Below, in pieces: positions 1 through 11,400 of a stretch of DNA of 64,000 nucleotides (the stretch's first letter is position 1; each line of letters begins with the position of its first letter). Source of the stretch: Paragyromitra xinjiangensis. Lineage: Eukaryota > Ascomycota > Pezizomycetes > Pezizales > Discinaceae. The position numbers and the translations under genes are program-made. A model generated the notes under the pieces. It made no database searches. It was given only the letters and a program-made list of their open reading frames with translations, and was not told where the DNA came from. The stretch is taken from assembly GCA_038503065.1 (NCBI GenBank), contig JBCAMK010000016.1, positions 124,001-188,000 on the forward strand. The letters are read 5' to 3'.

Positions 1-615
1 CAAGAATAACTAACATCCGGGTGAGACGGTCATTGATTGCCTTTTCAGCGAGTTGGACAGCAGCTAATGCGATAATCCCGACTGTACTAGCATTGAGACC
101 GGATAGAAGGGCGTATACAGGGTCTGGAAGTACTTCGTGAATTCGTTGGATGCCGAGGGCGAGCGCAAACATTCCAATTGCACCGGGAAGACTCCAGATA
201 AGGAACGCAAGTATTGCTGGGAGCATCCCAGTGTGGATGAGAGCTATACAGAATGCCATCTTTGTACTCCCTGGGCCAGGGAGAGCTTGGCAGATTGCGA
301 ATAGCTCTTGGTACTATAACCATTCATCAGCAACTGAGCCAAACAGAAGCTACCTATCAGGACGGTTAGACTTACAGTTTGCTCGTCAATCCATGGAATC
401 CTTCCATTCTCCTCCTCATCCACAAATCGCCTCCTCAATATCTGAAAATGCACCGGCGGCCCCCCAAATGCCGTAAACCCCAAATCCCAAAAATTCACAA
501 CCACCTCCCAGAGCCGCAGAAGCAGTTTGCTCGTATTCGCCTGATACGCGCCGGGGCGCTCGCCACCTCTTTCGCCTACCCTGCGAAGAGAATTGAAAAT
601 TGCGGAAAGTGGCAT
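1..615 (-). CDS. Chromate transporter (CHR family), 5' part, runs off the window
   Basis: Membrane protein of the chromate ion transporter family, which exports chromate or sulfate-like oxyanions. Exon 1 (615-376) encodes a basic, soluble start followed by the family motif FGGPPVHFQILRRRFV. A 62-base intron (375-314, GTAAGT...TATAG) leads into exon 2 (313-1), which reads YQELFAICQALPGPGSTKM, the second diagnostic CHR motif, and then hydrophobic segments (IWSLPGAIGMFALALGI, GIIALAAVQLA). The frame is still open at base 1, so the rest lies outside the window. The ATG at 615 (MPLSAIFNSL) is preferred over an in-frame ATG at 765 because the extra 50 residues are not family-like. A telobox-like CCCTAA tract sits about 52 bases upstream. 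Fungal members usually carry two CHR domains; only the first can be seen here. Family assignment is secure, the start less so. Confidence 0.88.
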
Positions 616-666
616 AGTCCCTGGTTCTCTTAGGAATGGCCTGAAGTGAAGGGGAATAAATACCGT

Positions 667-680
667 GAGGGTTAGGGTTT
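667..680 (-). promoter_or_regulatory. Telobox-like motif upstream of the chromate transporter
   Basis: On the minus strand this reads AAACCCTAACCCTC, about 52 bases upstream of the proposed ATG at 615. Two CCCTAA units match the telobox known from fungal and plant promoters. A regulatory role is inference; it could equally be an interstitial telomere seed. Confidence 0.35.
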
Positions 681-1636
681 CATTTTCCCTGCGATCAGAC
701 TCGAGGATTCCGATTGGTTGTGCATGAGCTTGGTAGTCATCGTGTGATACCCACGTGCGCGTCAAGACATTCTCTGTTGGCTTCCCATAGACTTGGCCGA
801 GATTATTCCAAGATACATGTATTTATGCATATGTCGTGACCGCAGTAGCATCATAGGTCGTCTGTATCCTCTAACAAACGAGTGATATAGTGTATCGCCC
901 TGTCAGGTATTTTCTAAAACGCCAAGGGAGAAGAGCCTAAGACTCGTATTAAATTTTTGGACCACCAGGAATGTGTAAACCAAAATACAATTACCAGCCA
1001 TACATACCAAAAGTCGTAAAGTTAGATATTAAGATGAGCTGACTTACGATTCAATCCTAAAACTTGTTTCTGCTCTATGTTTCGTAAAATTTCTTAGCAT
1101 CTGTTCCATACGTGGCTTATAACTTCACATTGCATAACGTGTGAACGAAGCCCTCCATTCCTAAATACTCTTTACTCTAGAGTAGTCTGTTATCTTTGTT
1201 GTAGCGGTATGGAGTATTCAAGTACTGGTTTTCCCACCTTCTCCCTTCTATCACTCCAACTTGTCCCCCGTGGACTACAGCGGGTGACTTATTTGCTGTG
1301 ATATGCTTTTGTGCGTCATATAGAGGACTAGCGGGGACTAGTCAGTTCGTTACTAGCTGCGGTTCTTTTTGCTATATAGCCTGTCTTTTCAACCTCATCT
1401 CTTGTACTCAACCATCAATCAATACAATCTGCTTCCCCTTCTGTCACCCTCTTTTGACACCATTCACAGCGCGAACATCATTGCGGACCCACCGATCATC
1501 ACCTCAACATTCTCATTTTGGAATCGCATTCCAACAGTGGTTTCCTCCATCAAACCCGTGCTTACTACCAACCATAGGCAATCACTTGACTCAAACTACC
1601 TTCGCTACTTATACTTGTTTCAGCCGAACGAAAAAT
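681..1636. other. Intergenic stretch, no gene seen
   Basis: About 950 bases without a convincing reading frame. From about 1366 the plus strand becomes pyrimidine-rich after a TATATAG at about 1374. That resembles a fungal promoter and leader for the small ORF starting at 1637. Confidence 0.4.
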
Positions 1637-1864
1637 ATGGCAAAGACAGACTCACGTCATGTATCGAGGGTTATTACCATCATCACTCAAGAATGTCCAG
1701 AAGACTTCTCACCTCTTCAGATGGTGGATTCAACGCTGCTCTTGGCAATAACTGGAGCATCTGCCCTTCGTATACGTTACCTTATAAATATCTACGCTCT
1801 TCGAGCTTTTCAAGCTTATATGCTTGGCAATCAGATTACTGATGATGCCTCACCAACGTGCTAG
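1637..1864 (+). CDS. Possible small hypothetical protein (75 aa)
   Basis: The ATG at 1637 has a good context (AAAAAT before ATGG) and follows a CT-rich tract of about 200 bases typical of fungal 5' leaders. The product begins MAKTDSRHVSRVITII and has no domain I recognise. A second frame is also open over the same stretch, so coding is not established. It may be the first exon of a spliced gene or simply chance. Confidence 0.2.
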   Translation: MAKTDSRHVSRVITIITQECPEDFSPLQMVDSTLLLAITGASALRIRYLINIYALRAFQAYMLGNQITDDASPTC

Positions 1865-3523
1865 CCCATGAGTCCCCAAATACCTAGCCTAAAGTTGTGA
1901 CACCCAAAGCTGCCGAACGGAAGGTAGACCCTCTAGATTAATTTCAAGTGATCCAAACCACAAGATACTCATGTCGTTTGCTTGGCCTGGCAACACACGG
2001 ACACGTGATGCTAGACAAAGGTATGAGGTTGAGGCTAACAAGACCCCTGACTTTCTACGAAACTTAGGAAGAATGGCCATATTCCGTGTTTCCCTACCTT
2101 ATACTTAACGTGACTGGCAGCTTTTGTGGAGCAATTGCCTCGAATATTATGAGATGGAATCTGTCAGATAATACATTACTGGGAGAGGGCGACTACTTGT
2201 TCGTTTGCACCCCCACAATAACATCTCGAAGGGTATTCATATTGACGGCCCGAACATCACCAATGATCTAAGGGCCACAAGGAGTAAGACGGAAGTTCCC
2301 AGATACCCAATGTGAAAGCCAGCCCATAGGCGCGGGCCGATAAAACCCCACGCAATGACACGCAGAGTCGTCTAAGCAGAGCAAGTCCAATCTACCGACC
2401 ACAGCTCTTAAGCCACCCTGAGGTCGCCAATCCCTCACAATAACGGGCAAAAAACCATGAGAGGTATCGGCCCCCCGAAGCCACGCTCGGAATCGGAATC
2501 GGGTCAAGAAGAAAAGGGGGAATTCCCGATGGAGTACACATGATGCGTGAGCTGGCACCACTCAACTCTGAGTCGCTACCAAGAAAAATAATTGCCTTTA
2601 CCCATCCGCATTGAGATTTCTCGGTGCATGGTCCGCTCCGCAAGGCAGACAAAGCCGGGTGACACGCCGAGAAAACACATAGGAGTGATAAATGGATAAA
2701 TGGATATGACGGAGATTCTGTGTAACGTATTTATTAAACTGAAAGATCTTAGGCGTTTCTTCCCATATTCATTCAACGAGCTCTAGTGGGAATCTAAATA
2801 TTTAGATCTTACAGCAGGTATGCTTACAGAGTAGTAAATCTCCAAAATTTCTACGCAATTCATACCTGCCTACTGATTTCGCGAGCGTAGTCAAGAGCCA
2901 AGTCGGAAATTGTCAGGCCAAATCTGGCAGAGGCTCAATACCAGAGTTTATCCACTTCCCCTAACTGTCAACCTTAAATTGCTCGTCGTTTGGATAAGCT
3001 TAAGTCAGGTGTAAGCAGGGTCCCGATGATCCGGCAGTCGTACACAGAACCGCAACGTCGCAAGGTTGACAAGCGTGCACATTCTAGAAAGTAAACATAC
3101 GAGCTTATCACGATCCAGAGAGCGAAGCAACGCACAAAAAGGCCCTTGTTTTGTAATTAACTGACGAGCTTACTCGTAAAGGGCGTACGATAATTACATG
3201 CCCAGCCGTTTAATCGGCAACTTATACTATGCCAAGCACCAAAAGAAGACTTTTTAAACGCTGTTGGGGCCAAAAGATCATTATCCGGAACGATGGAAAA
3301 GGAGGCAGCGTATTTCCGATTCGTTCATACGACATATAAGACCAATGATCGTGTGTAAGTTCTGGAAAGCTCTATTTTGTTCAGTAAGGCTTCTAACATA
3401 AACACAACATGGGAAGGTCACAGTAAAGATGCCTCTTGGCTACCTACTTGGGGCTTAGTGCACAACCTGTTTATAGAAACATCAAATCATTTACCATCGA
3501 TACAACAGTTAAATAATTAGCAG
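1865..3523. other. Intergenic stretch, no gene seen
   Basis: Only short, mutually overlapping frames with no recognisable product on either strand. No repeats or RNA genes could be identified. Confidence 0.5.
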
Positions 3524-5014
3524 GTGGATAGGGTCTTCACCATATATATTAGACCTTACTCGCCTACGTTCAAAGCTTCTCAGAGCTCACTCTCCTATAC
3601 AACCCATAAAACATACCTCACGAATAGAAACAGAAAGAAAGAAATTTTTCCTCCAAAGCGTTTTACCTTTTCAGCTGCCATCGGCTCTTTGCAGCTAGCT
3701 TCCCATCTTATCCATACAACATATGCAGCCAAACCTCTAAAGTTCACCCTCGCATGGGAATCCAAGAATCTCACTGCAGAGGAACTCCATAGTCGATTCA
3801 CGGAAGGGGCGACAGACTACAGGAGGCTAGACGGTATCCATCTTTCCCTCGGAACCCCCCGCCAAAACGTCTACCTCAAGCCAACGCTCTTTGAAAACGA
3901 AACATACGTAATGAGCCCCACATACTGTAGCTTTTGGTCCTTCTGCGAGGATGCGATGGGGGGTCTCTTCGCTGCAAATGAGAGTAGCACTTGGAACGTC
4001 ACCGGGCCAGCAGGTACCATTCCCCAGGATGAGCTCAGTCCATCCTTATGGACAGCCTCTGGGGAAAATTACACACGTGGCACGGAAGTGGGTGAATTCC
4101 CTGGAGCTTCTATCAATCTTACCTTGGATAGACTGGAGATTGGCGTGGTCGATGGTAGTGGTTTGTCAAGTGAACTTCTATTGGGATTCGCCGATTATCT
4201 TGGTCTAGGCCCAGGGTCAAAATTCCTTGAAAATCAAGTCGAGAAGGGTACCATCTCGGAGCGAGCATTTGGATACTTTAACCAAACACTTGATATCGGC
4301 GGCATCGATGAAGACGTTATCGAAGGAGAACGAGTCACTTCCCCTATTGTTCAGGATCCCTGGGGAGGCCTTAGAGTCACGATATCGGAGATGGAGGTTA
4401 ACGGCCAGTCACTCATGGGGGATCTAAAACCATTCGAGGCCAATATCGGCTTCGCATATCAAAACAGTTTATTTCCAACATCTATCTACGAGAAATTCTT
4501 GAACGTCACCAACGGCTACGACCCGATTAACGACCCCAACCGCGACATAAACAGCATGATTTTTCCCGGGTGGAATGATACAGTAGTACCGTATACCAAC
4601 TGGAACATCACTTTGACGTTATCCAACGGTTATAAGATCGTTGCTCCCGAGCGAGCTATCCGGAGTCCGATGGTCAGTGGGGATGATGGTGACATAGCGC
4701 AGTGGAAACCAACCGGTTACTCGTATTCGTATATTCAACCTCTAACGGAAGATACCGAGATCAATTCGGCAAGCCCGGTTGCCAATGGAGTCCAGGCAGT
4801 CATCGGACTTTCATTACTTAATCATACCTATTTGTACGTAGATCATGAGCGGCACGTGTTTGAATTAGTAGGCGTGAAGGGATCCGGCAATGGTACAACT
4901 GGCGGATCGGGAGGTGACACGGGTGCTGCTAGCAGGGTGCAGGGAAATCTCTATGCGTGGGGTCTTGTTTTGCTTTCATCTGCTGCAATGATTGTAGCCG
5001 GGGGAGTTTTGTGA
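3524..5014 (+). CDS. GPI-anchor-like aspartic protease homologue lacking catalytic Asp
   Basis: A single-exon protein of 496 residues with the pepsin (A1) fold signature. Residues 103-114 (DGIHLSLGTPRQ) match the strand before the first active site, but where the family has DTGS this protein has PTLFENETYV. The second lobe also lacks a DTG/DSG around FEANIGFAYQNSLFPTSIYEKF. The late strand LNHTYLYVDHERHVFELVGV matches the C-terminal lobe. Several N-x-S/T sites and paired Cys (residues 135 and 141) fit a secreted glycoprotein. The end is a Gly/Ser/Thr linker followed by a hydrophobic tail (LYAWGLVLLSSAAMIVAGG), as in GPI-anchored or membrane-tethered forms. The first 40 residues are odd; a hydrophobic run near 48-68 may be the true signal peptide, so the start may lie in an unrecognised exon. 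Probably a non-catalytic wall protein. Confidence 0.75.
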   Translation: MDRVFTIYIRPYSPTFKASQSSLSYTTHKTYLTNRNRKKEIFPPKRFTFSAAIGSLQLASHLIHTTYAAKPLKFTLAWESKNLTAEELHSRFTEGATDYRRLDGIHLSLGTPRQNVYLKPTLFENETYVMSPTYCSFWSFCEDAMGGLFAANESSTWNVTGPAGTIPQDELSPSLWTASGENYTRGTEVGEFPGASINLTLDRLEIGVVDGSGLSSELLLGFADYLGLGPGSKFLENQVEKGTISERAFGYFNQTLDIGGIDEDVIEGERVTSPIVQDPWGGLRVTISEMEVNGQSLMGDLKPFEANIGFAYQNSLFPTSIYEKFLNVTNGYDPINDPNRDINSMIFPGWNDTVVPYTNWNITLTLSNGYKIVAPERAIRSPMVSGDDGDIAQWKPTGYSYSYIQPLTEDTEINSASPVANGVQAVIGLSLLNHTYLYVDHERHVFELVGVKGSGNGTTGGSGGDTGAASRVQGNLYAWGLVLLSSAAMIVAGGVL

Positions 5015-5655
5015 CCGAGTTGAAGTTCTGAGAAACCCATAGGATCTACTTATAGTTAGCTATTCATATATATTTTCACACTTTTTATTCGTTGAAGCTC
5101 TTTCATAACCATTCATCCATTTGTGAACGACTTCCCATAGTATTATACTTATGTCCTATCATGATGATATATTGCTGGATGCTTCTAAACAGCATTCCTC
5201 AGTTTTGATGATAGGTAGTAATGAACAAGGAATAGAAATAGGAAAACGAACAGGGTAAGAGATCGGTGTAGTAGGCTTATATAGGGAATACAGAAATAAT
5301 AGGAAACCACCCCTAACCCAGCACTACTACGCGCCAACGCTTACATTAAAACGTTGCCAAGCATTCTTACATGTGAACCCTTCCAACAGATCTCTACAAG
5401 AGCAACCGATCTATTCCGCCAGCCTCACAATCTATCAATATGCTGTCAACCAACAGGCCTACGAGTATTGTTATCCAGTGTTTTTAGCCTATAATAAATA
5501 CATAGCTATCTTGCTGTCTTTGTGAAATATTTGGGCATGTTATGACGCCTGGTGAGAAAAACTTCCCACTATTTAGTGAACGCTTAAGTAATAAAAGGAA
5601 AATGACACAACATCAAGATCTTGAATGTTTCCGTCTTCAAAAAACTCCATCATGA
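5015..5655. other. Intergenic, convergent gene ends
   Basis: Spacer between the convergent ends of the protease-like gene and the gene on the minus strand. AT-rich, with no frames or repeats of note. Confidence 0.5.
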
Positions 5656-6519
5656 TCACCCAGCCATGACCGTCTCTGTGCACCTCTGACATGAACAACC
5701 CCCCACCGAATAAAGATTACTCAAAATCATTCTCCTCTCCTTCTGATATTGGGGCCAACCCCCTTGGATGCAACGTACAATCATCCGTCTCAAGAATGGC
5801 TGATTCTCCCTTCTGACCCCCAAGATTACCTGCTCCTCCGCCTCCGAAATCATCCCATGTCCAGTTTGATCCTTCTTCTTGAGACGAGAATAAGCCAGAT
5901 AAGCAATATCAACCCCCAAGTTAGTTTCAAGCCACTCATGCCGCCCATGCCTTGGCTCGAGATACGTTGCAATCAGCGAGTCGAGGTACGCCGGCAATGT
6001 GGGATATAGTAGCGTAGAGTTCTCTTCTGGCTGCGGGAGACATGTTGTTCTCGAAGAGTCACTACACCAAGTCTCATCAACATAAAAATAGCTCATTGGT
6101 GTTAGGAGCACGTATTTTGGTGCGTCCTTAGCAGAATATCGCCCAAGTCGGATAGAGTCTGGATACGCGTGTGGCTGAGCGGGATTCGAAGAGGCGAACT
6201 CGTAAAAATATGGGTCCGGTTCAGTGCTAACATATCCAAGTTTAGAGATAATCAGCTCAGCAGCCCTAACGAGGTGTTCGTCGACAATAAGAAGGTGGCA
6301 GTCGGTATTACCGCCCGGAATACGATGTGCAAACTCAAGAGCATCACAACCCCATATGATACAGTGGATTCCGCTAGCGTGAAGAGCACGGGCTGGAGCG
6401 AGGCGGTGAATCTGAAAACTGAGCGGGTTAAGCATTTGGGATTCGAGCTCATCAGAGGAGGGGCAGGTGTTGGTGTCGGTGTCAGTGTCGTTAACGGAAG
6501 ACATGGTGCCGATATACAA
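5656..6519 (-). CDS. Uncharacterised fungal protein, nucleotidyltransferase-like N-terminal region
   Basis: A single-exon frame of 287 residues. Residues 42-90 (ARALHASGIHCIIWGCDALEF ... HLLIVDEHLVRAAELII, written here in part) resemble a common fungal group of unknown proteins in which a G-x-D/E-A-L motif is followed by a hydrophobic strand ending in VxD, reminiscent of minimal nucleotidyltransferase folds. The C-terminal half has no domain I know and ends with a CSCQRC motif. Acidic Asp/Thr-rich residues 7-20 look disordered. The start could be 6519 or the in-frame ATG at 6504 (MSSVND). No activity can be claimed; the fold idea is inference from pattern only. Confidence 0.65.
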   Translation of the reverse strand: MYIGTMSSVNDTDTDTNTCPSSDELESQMLNPLSFQIHRLAPARALHASGIHCIIWGCDALEFAHRIPGGNTDCHLLIVDEHLVRAAELIISKLGYVSTEPDPYFYEFASSNPAQPHAYPDSIRLGRYSAKDAPKYVLLTPMSYFYVDETWCSDSSRTTCLPQPEENSTLLYPTLPAYLDSLIATYLEPRHGRHEWLETNLGVDIAYLAYSRLKKKDQTGHGMISEAEEQVILGVRRENQPFLRRMIVRCIQGGWPQYQKERRMILSNLYSVGGCSCQRCTETVMAG

Positions 6520-7958
6520 AGAAGTACGTTACTGGCATGATCGCCTTGGGAGCTAGACATTCATTAATACATTTATTCATGTGTGGAAGTTCTTGGGGCT
6601 GATTCGATATGAAACTAGGGCAAGGTTTACGAGACCCTTGTCGCTCATCAGATTAGATCCCAATATTTACGTCGTTGGTGTTGTTCCGTTCGGTCATCAG
6701 CTGCTACTACCAGAACCTATACTTTATTCCTCTACTTATATCTGGTGAGGACTATTTCTTTGTTATATGCTGCTATATAAACTTAACCTTTCAAAATAGT
6801 GTTGCTACGCGTAGGGATGCTCTATCCCAGTATACGAAATTTCTTCAGAGAATATACATACATGTATGTAACTCAGCTCCATACTAAACCTCTAGAAGTC
6901 TCCGTAAACTTTAGTGCCTTGCCAAGATCAACCCAACAATAACTCGTACTCGGTTAATGTCGGTGCATTATGCAATTAACTCTCGTTTTTAGGTCCACAA
7001 CCTCCAAAGGAAAGGTTCTTGTGTCCAGTATCGGAGAATACTCTGAAACATGAATTATAAATCCTCAATTGCTCAATAGGAAATTCTGTTAGCACGGGGT
7101 AGCCATTTTCTGAGTCTCATCCACACCGGCTGTTATCATAAATGACCACTCGCTGCATTTTGGTTGCTTCTTGTTGGAAATATAGGTATATCTCTATATA
7201 TCTTTACCAATACCTCTCTATTTAGTGCTATTCTTTCTTTCCGCTAACTGTACGATTCTCTTAGCGTATAATCCACTATTTCAGGCTGTTCATTAGGCTG
7301 CGATTATTGGGTGGCTATTGAGACTATTCACAGTCTACTTCCAGTAAAGAGACATTTGCTGGCGAAGAACCTAGGCTTGATAGGCGACCACTATCTATAG
7401 GCGCTTACCTCCTTTTACTTCGTTCTCTTCTAGTAGCAAAGATATTCAGTACAACGCTCTGCTCGGGTATCCATGTCGATGTCTCTCTAATTTCTATATC
7501 CAAAATATGCCCTTTATCAGGGATCTTATCCGGAATTTTCTGATGTTTGCAGAGTGATCCATAGAACATTGTGCAAAGGTTTTTTATACTCTTTGATCTA
7601 TTGAAACCCTGCTGGAAAAGTACAGAGGGGGATTAGCACTCATGAGTTCCGTGCCGTTCAATCTAGCAATGGCCCTGAAAACACCTCTAGCCTAAACCTT
7701 ATTACCCTAGATTTCCAAATACGCTAGAAAGTCTGCACCTCAACGACACACCTGAATACGCGTTCTCAAGTCGCGTCGAAACATTCCTACTCCAAAACAC
7801 GCATCACTCTAACCTGTCCCCGAAGAACTCGTATTCCCGATATTACAAAACTAACCATCAACTGTTCGTGCTTTTAGGTATACTCTCACTTGCCTTTTAA
7901 GCCCAGCTTGAGCAGATATCAAAAACGTTAGGGTTTCGTTATACGATAACCATACATC
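6520..7958. other. Intergenic stretch, no gene seen
   Basis: AT-rich sequence with numerous stops in all frames. I see no RNA gene or clear repeat. Confidence 0.5.
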
Positions 7959-8045
7959 GGGAGGCGGATGGTCCAAGGGTGTGGCTGTCTGGCTATCCTT
8001 TCGCTGCAAAGCGGAAGGTTATGGGTTCGAATCCCATGTCTCCCA
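7959..8045 (+). tRNA. tRNA-like sequence (possible tRNA-Cys, irregular) or tRNA-derived SINE head
   Basis: The ends pair as a 7-bp acceptor stem (GGGAGGC with GTCTCCC, one G-T). A perfect T arm (ATGGG TTCGAAT CCCAT, 8021-8037) carries a consensus B box GGTTCGAATCC. An A-box-like TGGTCCAAGGG lies at 7969-7979. The only anticodon hairpin is CCTTTCGC / GCGGAAGG around TGCAAA, suggesting GCA (Cys), but it gives a 6- or 8-base loop instead of 7. The D region is about 14 bases too long and total length is 87. I find no obvious run of T downstream as a Pol III terminator. A real but intron-bearing tRNA, a decayed copy or a SINE head are all possible. Confidence 0.45.
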
Positions 8046-8155
8046 CCCCCGGTACACCCAGCCTACATAGTGCGCCGTTATAGCCCTAGGGCTGCATGCG
8101 AGCCTGAAGCATTATTACTGTCGACAGAATTTCCGAAATCGGAATCAACAGATCT

Positions 8156-8494
8156 GTGACAGAAGCCCTGCTAATGGTAACCCATATCCTCGAGAAGGGT
8201 AGTGTTGAGCATGTTTCAAGCGAGAGTGCTGCTGGTGCCCTATGTGGCCAAGAGAGACCTCCGAAGGATATCGATCTGGTTGTAGATTGTATCCGAAAAA
8301 CACATAATTTGCTGAGGAAGCATAAATTCCATGTAAGTAGAAAAAAATTAAGGCGCAAAGCTTGGAGGAGGGTCGATAAAGACCTGATAGTCGCGTTGGA
8401 CATTCACCAGAACGAGAGGTTGGTGAAAAGTCTGGACATTGAAGAGACTTTCGAAAGGGTAAATTTTGGGTTACCGCCAGTTTTTTGGGCTTGA
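8156..8494 (+). other. Open frame of 112 codons, possible gene remnant
   Basis: Just downstream of the tRNA-like sequence, the product contains RPPKDIDLVVDCIRK followed by a Lys/Arg-rich stretch. Reading in the same frame beyond 8494 gives frequent stops, as in a decayed gene. The DIDLVV strand is reminiscent of a nucleotidyltransferase-like motif, but this is weak. No function assigned. Confidence 0.18.
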
Positions 8495-11400
8495 AGCCCC
8501 AGGCACTTGTAAATAAAGGCAGGGCCTCTGCGGAGTGCCTCGAAAAGAATTTCGAAGATGCGAAATAGCTTCTAGAAATCTCGACCAAAGACTATAAAAG
8601 ATTGAAAAAGGCATCAAATCAGGGAGGAGCACCACGAGAATTGGGCTCGAAACCTAGATGAGTTAAAACTTGAGTAGCTTGAGAAGCGAATCAGATAAGT
8701 TTATAACGATACCAACGAAGTATCTTAAGGACGTTGACTGTTGGGTTATTTTTCGTTTTCTCGGCTCTGCAAGTTATTCGACCGCTGAGAACCATTTCAA
8801 AAGATTGGTCGATGAATAAGACCTTAAAGGCACTTTTACGGAGATGCCCCTAGAAAAATGGTAATTCATCATTATGGAGGCATAAGGCCTCCAAATTAAT
8901 GTGTCTAAGCCAAGCCAGGCCTAGATTGGCATTTAGAAAGATTTTTTCCCAGATAGCTGCAGGGGTTGGAGAGTGCTTCAAGTTCACTGAGCTTGCGATA
9001 TCTTAACTTCTATATAGTATTAATACACATCTCCCCAGAGCCATGGAATTGACCTAAACACCATACTATCCCTGGTGAGAATCGAAGAAGTGCCTTTGTG
9101 TAGATCACATCAGGGCACCCGTGTTTATGGTTTGAAAAGTAATAAAAACATTATTTAATTACTTATAGCCAACCGAGCCGACACGAGCTTTGGTGCATGA
9201 AAAGGATCCTTGGACCGGCCCGACCGGCAACTCTACATCGACGATCAAGCATCTACCCTAAAAATACGAGAGTTAGATGAACCCCCACGAGAAACCGGAA
9301 AATTATGCTACACAGCGGGAAGCCTAGCTACATGAAGCTTGATTTAGCGTAGCCTTTAATCCTACGCGAGAGTAGCTAAATTCTTGTAGCACCCATGTTG
9401 ACTATATATGAGATGCAATAGTCCACAGAGATTATGTAGTCTCACTCTAAGATTACTTTCTTAATAGAGTTCAAAGGGTATTTCTTTTTGTGATTAGATA
9501 TATTTAATGATCTTATGTCTCCCATGTCTCACAATAGTAGATTGAGCATCTACACGGACCCCACGCAGTCCACGGCAAGACCGAGAGGCTTGCTGTTTGA
9601 ACAGTGTCTACTGAGAGGTCCGTGCGAAGATCATGCATGTCACTACGGGGTTATTCCATTCTAGAATATTAATCCTATATCCCATTCACATCTTGCAGAG
9701 ACCACCAAAGACCCCCACTTCAACACATGATTTTTGTTTTTGAATTAAGCTCTTGCAAGGAGCTGAGAACTGCATTAAGAATCTTCCGCGTGCCGCTCGG
9801 GCTTTTATACCGTGACTCAGCCGCAGAGAAGACATTAGTAACGTCTGTTAACGGCTTTGACCACAGTAGCGTGCGTGCGCCTTCGTGCTAGTAGTTATAT
9901 CGCCCCTAAAATTGCGATTGTAGATCCTCACTCGCACTCACTCGCACTCACTCGCACCTACTCGCACTCCATATTGTATTTTTCTATTATGGATATACCT
10001 ACCCCTCGAAATTCATCTCATCGTTCTTCCAGCTCAACACATGCCAGGCCGTCGACTAACGAACTCTACCCAATGACAAAAGCTCCTTAGGTTTGAAGCG
10101 AATCACTCGGTCGGCCATCGCCGCTTCAGCCAGGGGACGGCCGGCTGCCCGCGGGCTAAAATGTAGAGTAGAGGGTTGACAAAGAACAAGTACCGATAAC
10201 CAGGATCTGGAACAATGATCACCGCTCACCATTTCTGGACAACCCCTAGACTCTGAAAGGTTAGCTACTCTTTGACCCTGAACGAAGAAAGAAAAAAAAA
10301 CTTTATCCGCATATTCTCCGCAGCACGCACCTACGGCTTGGGGAATTGTCTTAGAGGGAACTACCGTCGGAGGTTCATTCCATCTGTCAGAAAGTTATAT
10401 GCCAACAGGTGTCTCCAAGACCCCCAGGTTGCTAGTCCGTAATGGGTTTTGTAGAACCCAGCACCTTGGTAGCCCGTGTTCGGCGAACTTGCGAGGATGG
10501 AGAAATCAATTGCGCATGGACGGCGAATGTAGATGGACTCTAACGCATTGAAAATGCACCCCATGTATGAATGAGGCGCGATTGCAATGCGTTAGTGAAA
10601 TATCAAGATCTAGGTAACATTAGTCTGCCGGTCGTGGTGCACAGTGTGGGGAAATTAATCTTGGGACAACCCCAACATAACCGATTGTAGCGGGGAAATT
10701 AAATAAAAGCCACTGGGCGCCTCCAGATCTGTACTACCTTATCTTCGATCGATAAGGATAGAGCTATCTAATGAAGATTGACAGTCGGGGGGGAGTTTTT
10801 TTCTTTGGCTTGATGTATTATTCATTTCTGGGTACATTCTCCATCTTCAACCTACTGCACCCTGCTTGGGCAAAAGCCCCCGATAACTCATCTCAGATCT
10901 CAGATATAAGACGTGTTGATATGGGTCTTGGCAGATTCCTCATTCCCGGGACCTAATGTGGGGGGATGAGACATCGAACCTGCCGAAAACATGGCCAATA
11001 AATAGGTGGCTGCAATTGCTTTTTATCCATCTGAGGCAATTATGGAAAGCACTGCAGACGGTGTCACGGTAAAAATCGGTGCTTTTACTCTACGCTATAA
11101 CGCTATAAAGTACTCTCTGGGTACCCGCCGAGACTTGTGTGGAGGGTAGATTAACATTGTGCATATGTAATTACAAAACATGCTTGTGCGGTTAATACCG
11201 TATAAGCAGAACCACACGGGCGGGTGTTAGGATCCTGGTTAGTCTCGACCAATTATATAGCTAGGTCTTTCAACAAGAGTACAAGTACGTGGACAATCCA
11301 CTGGGAGCTTTTCACTGGAACTTCTGTTGGTCGCTTGGGTATTACCACCCGAAACAGCTCCCCCGGCTCGAGAATCGGAGAGACACCCGGAAAGACCTAC

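Noticed and set aside
1369..1842. Second long overlapping frame next to the small ORF at 1637
   Set aside because: Two frames open over the same CT-rich leader with no domain; composition explains the lack of stops.
9380..9560. TGTTGACTATATATGAG... stretch that looks like an LTR start
   Set aside because: No matching end, duplication, primer site or second copy.
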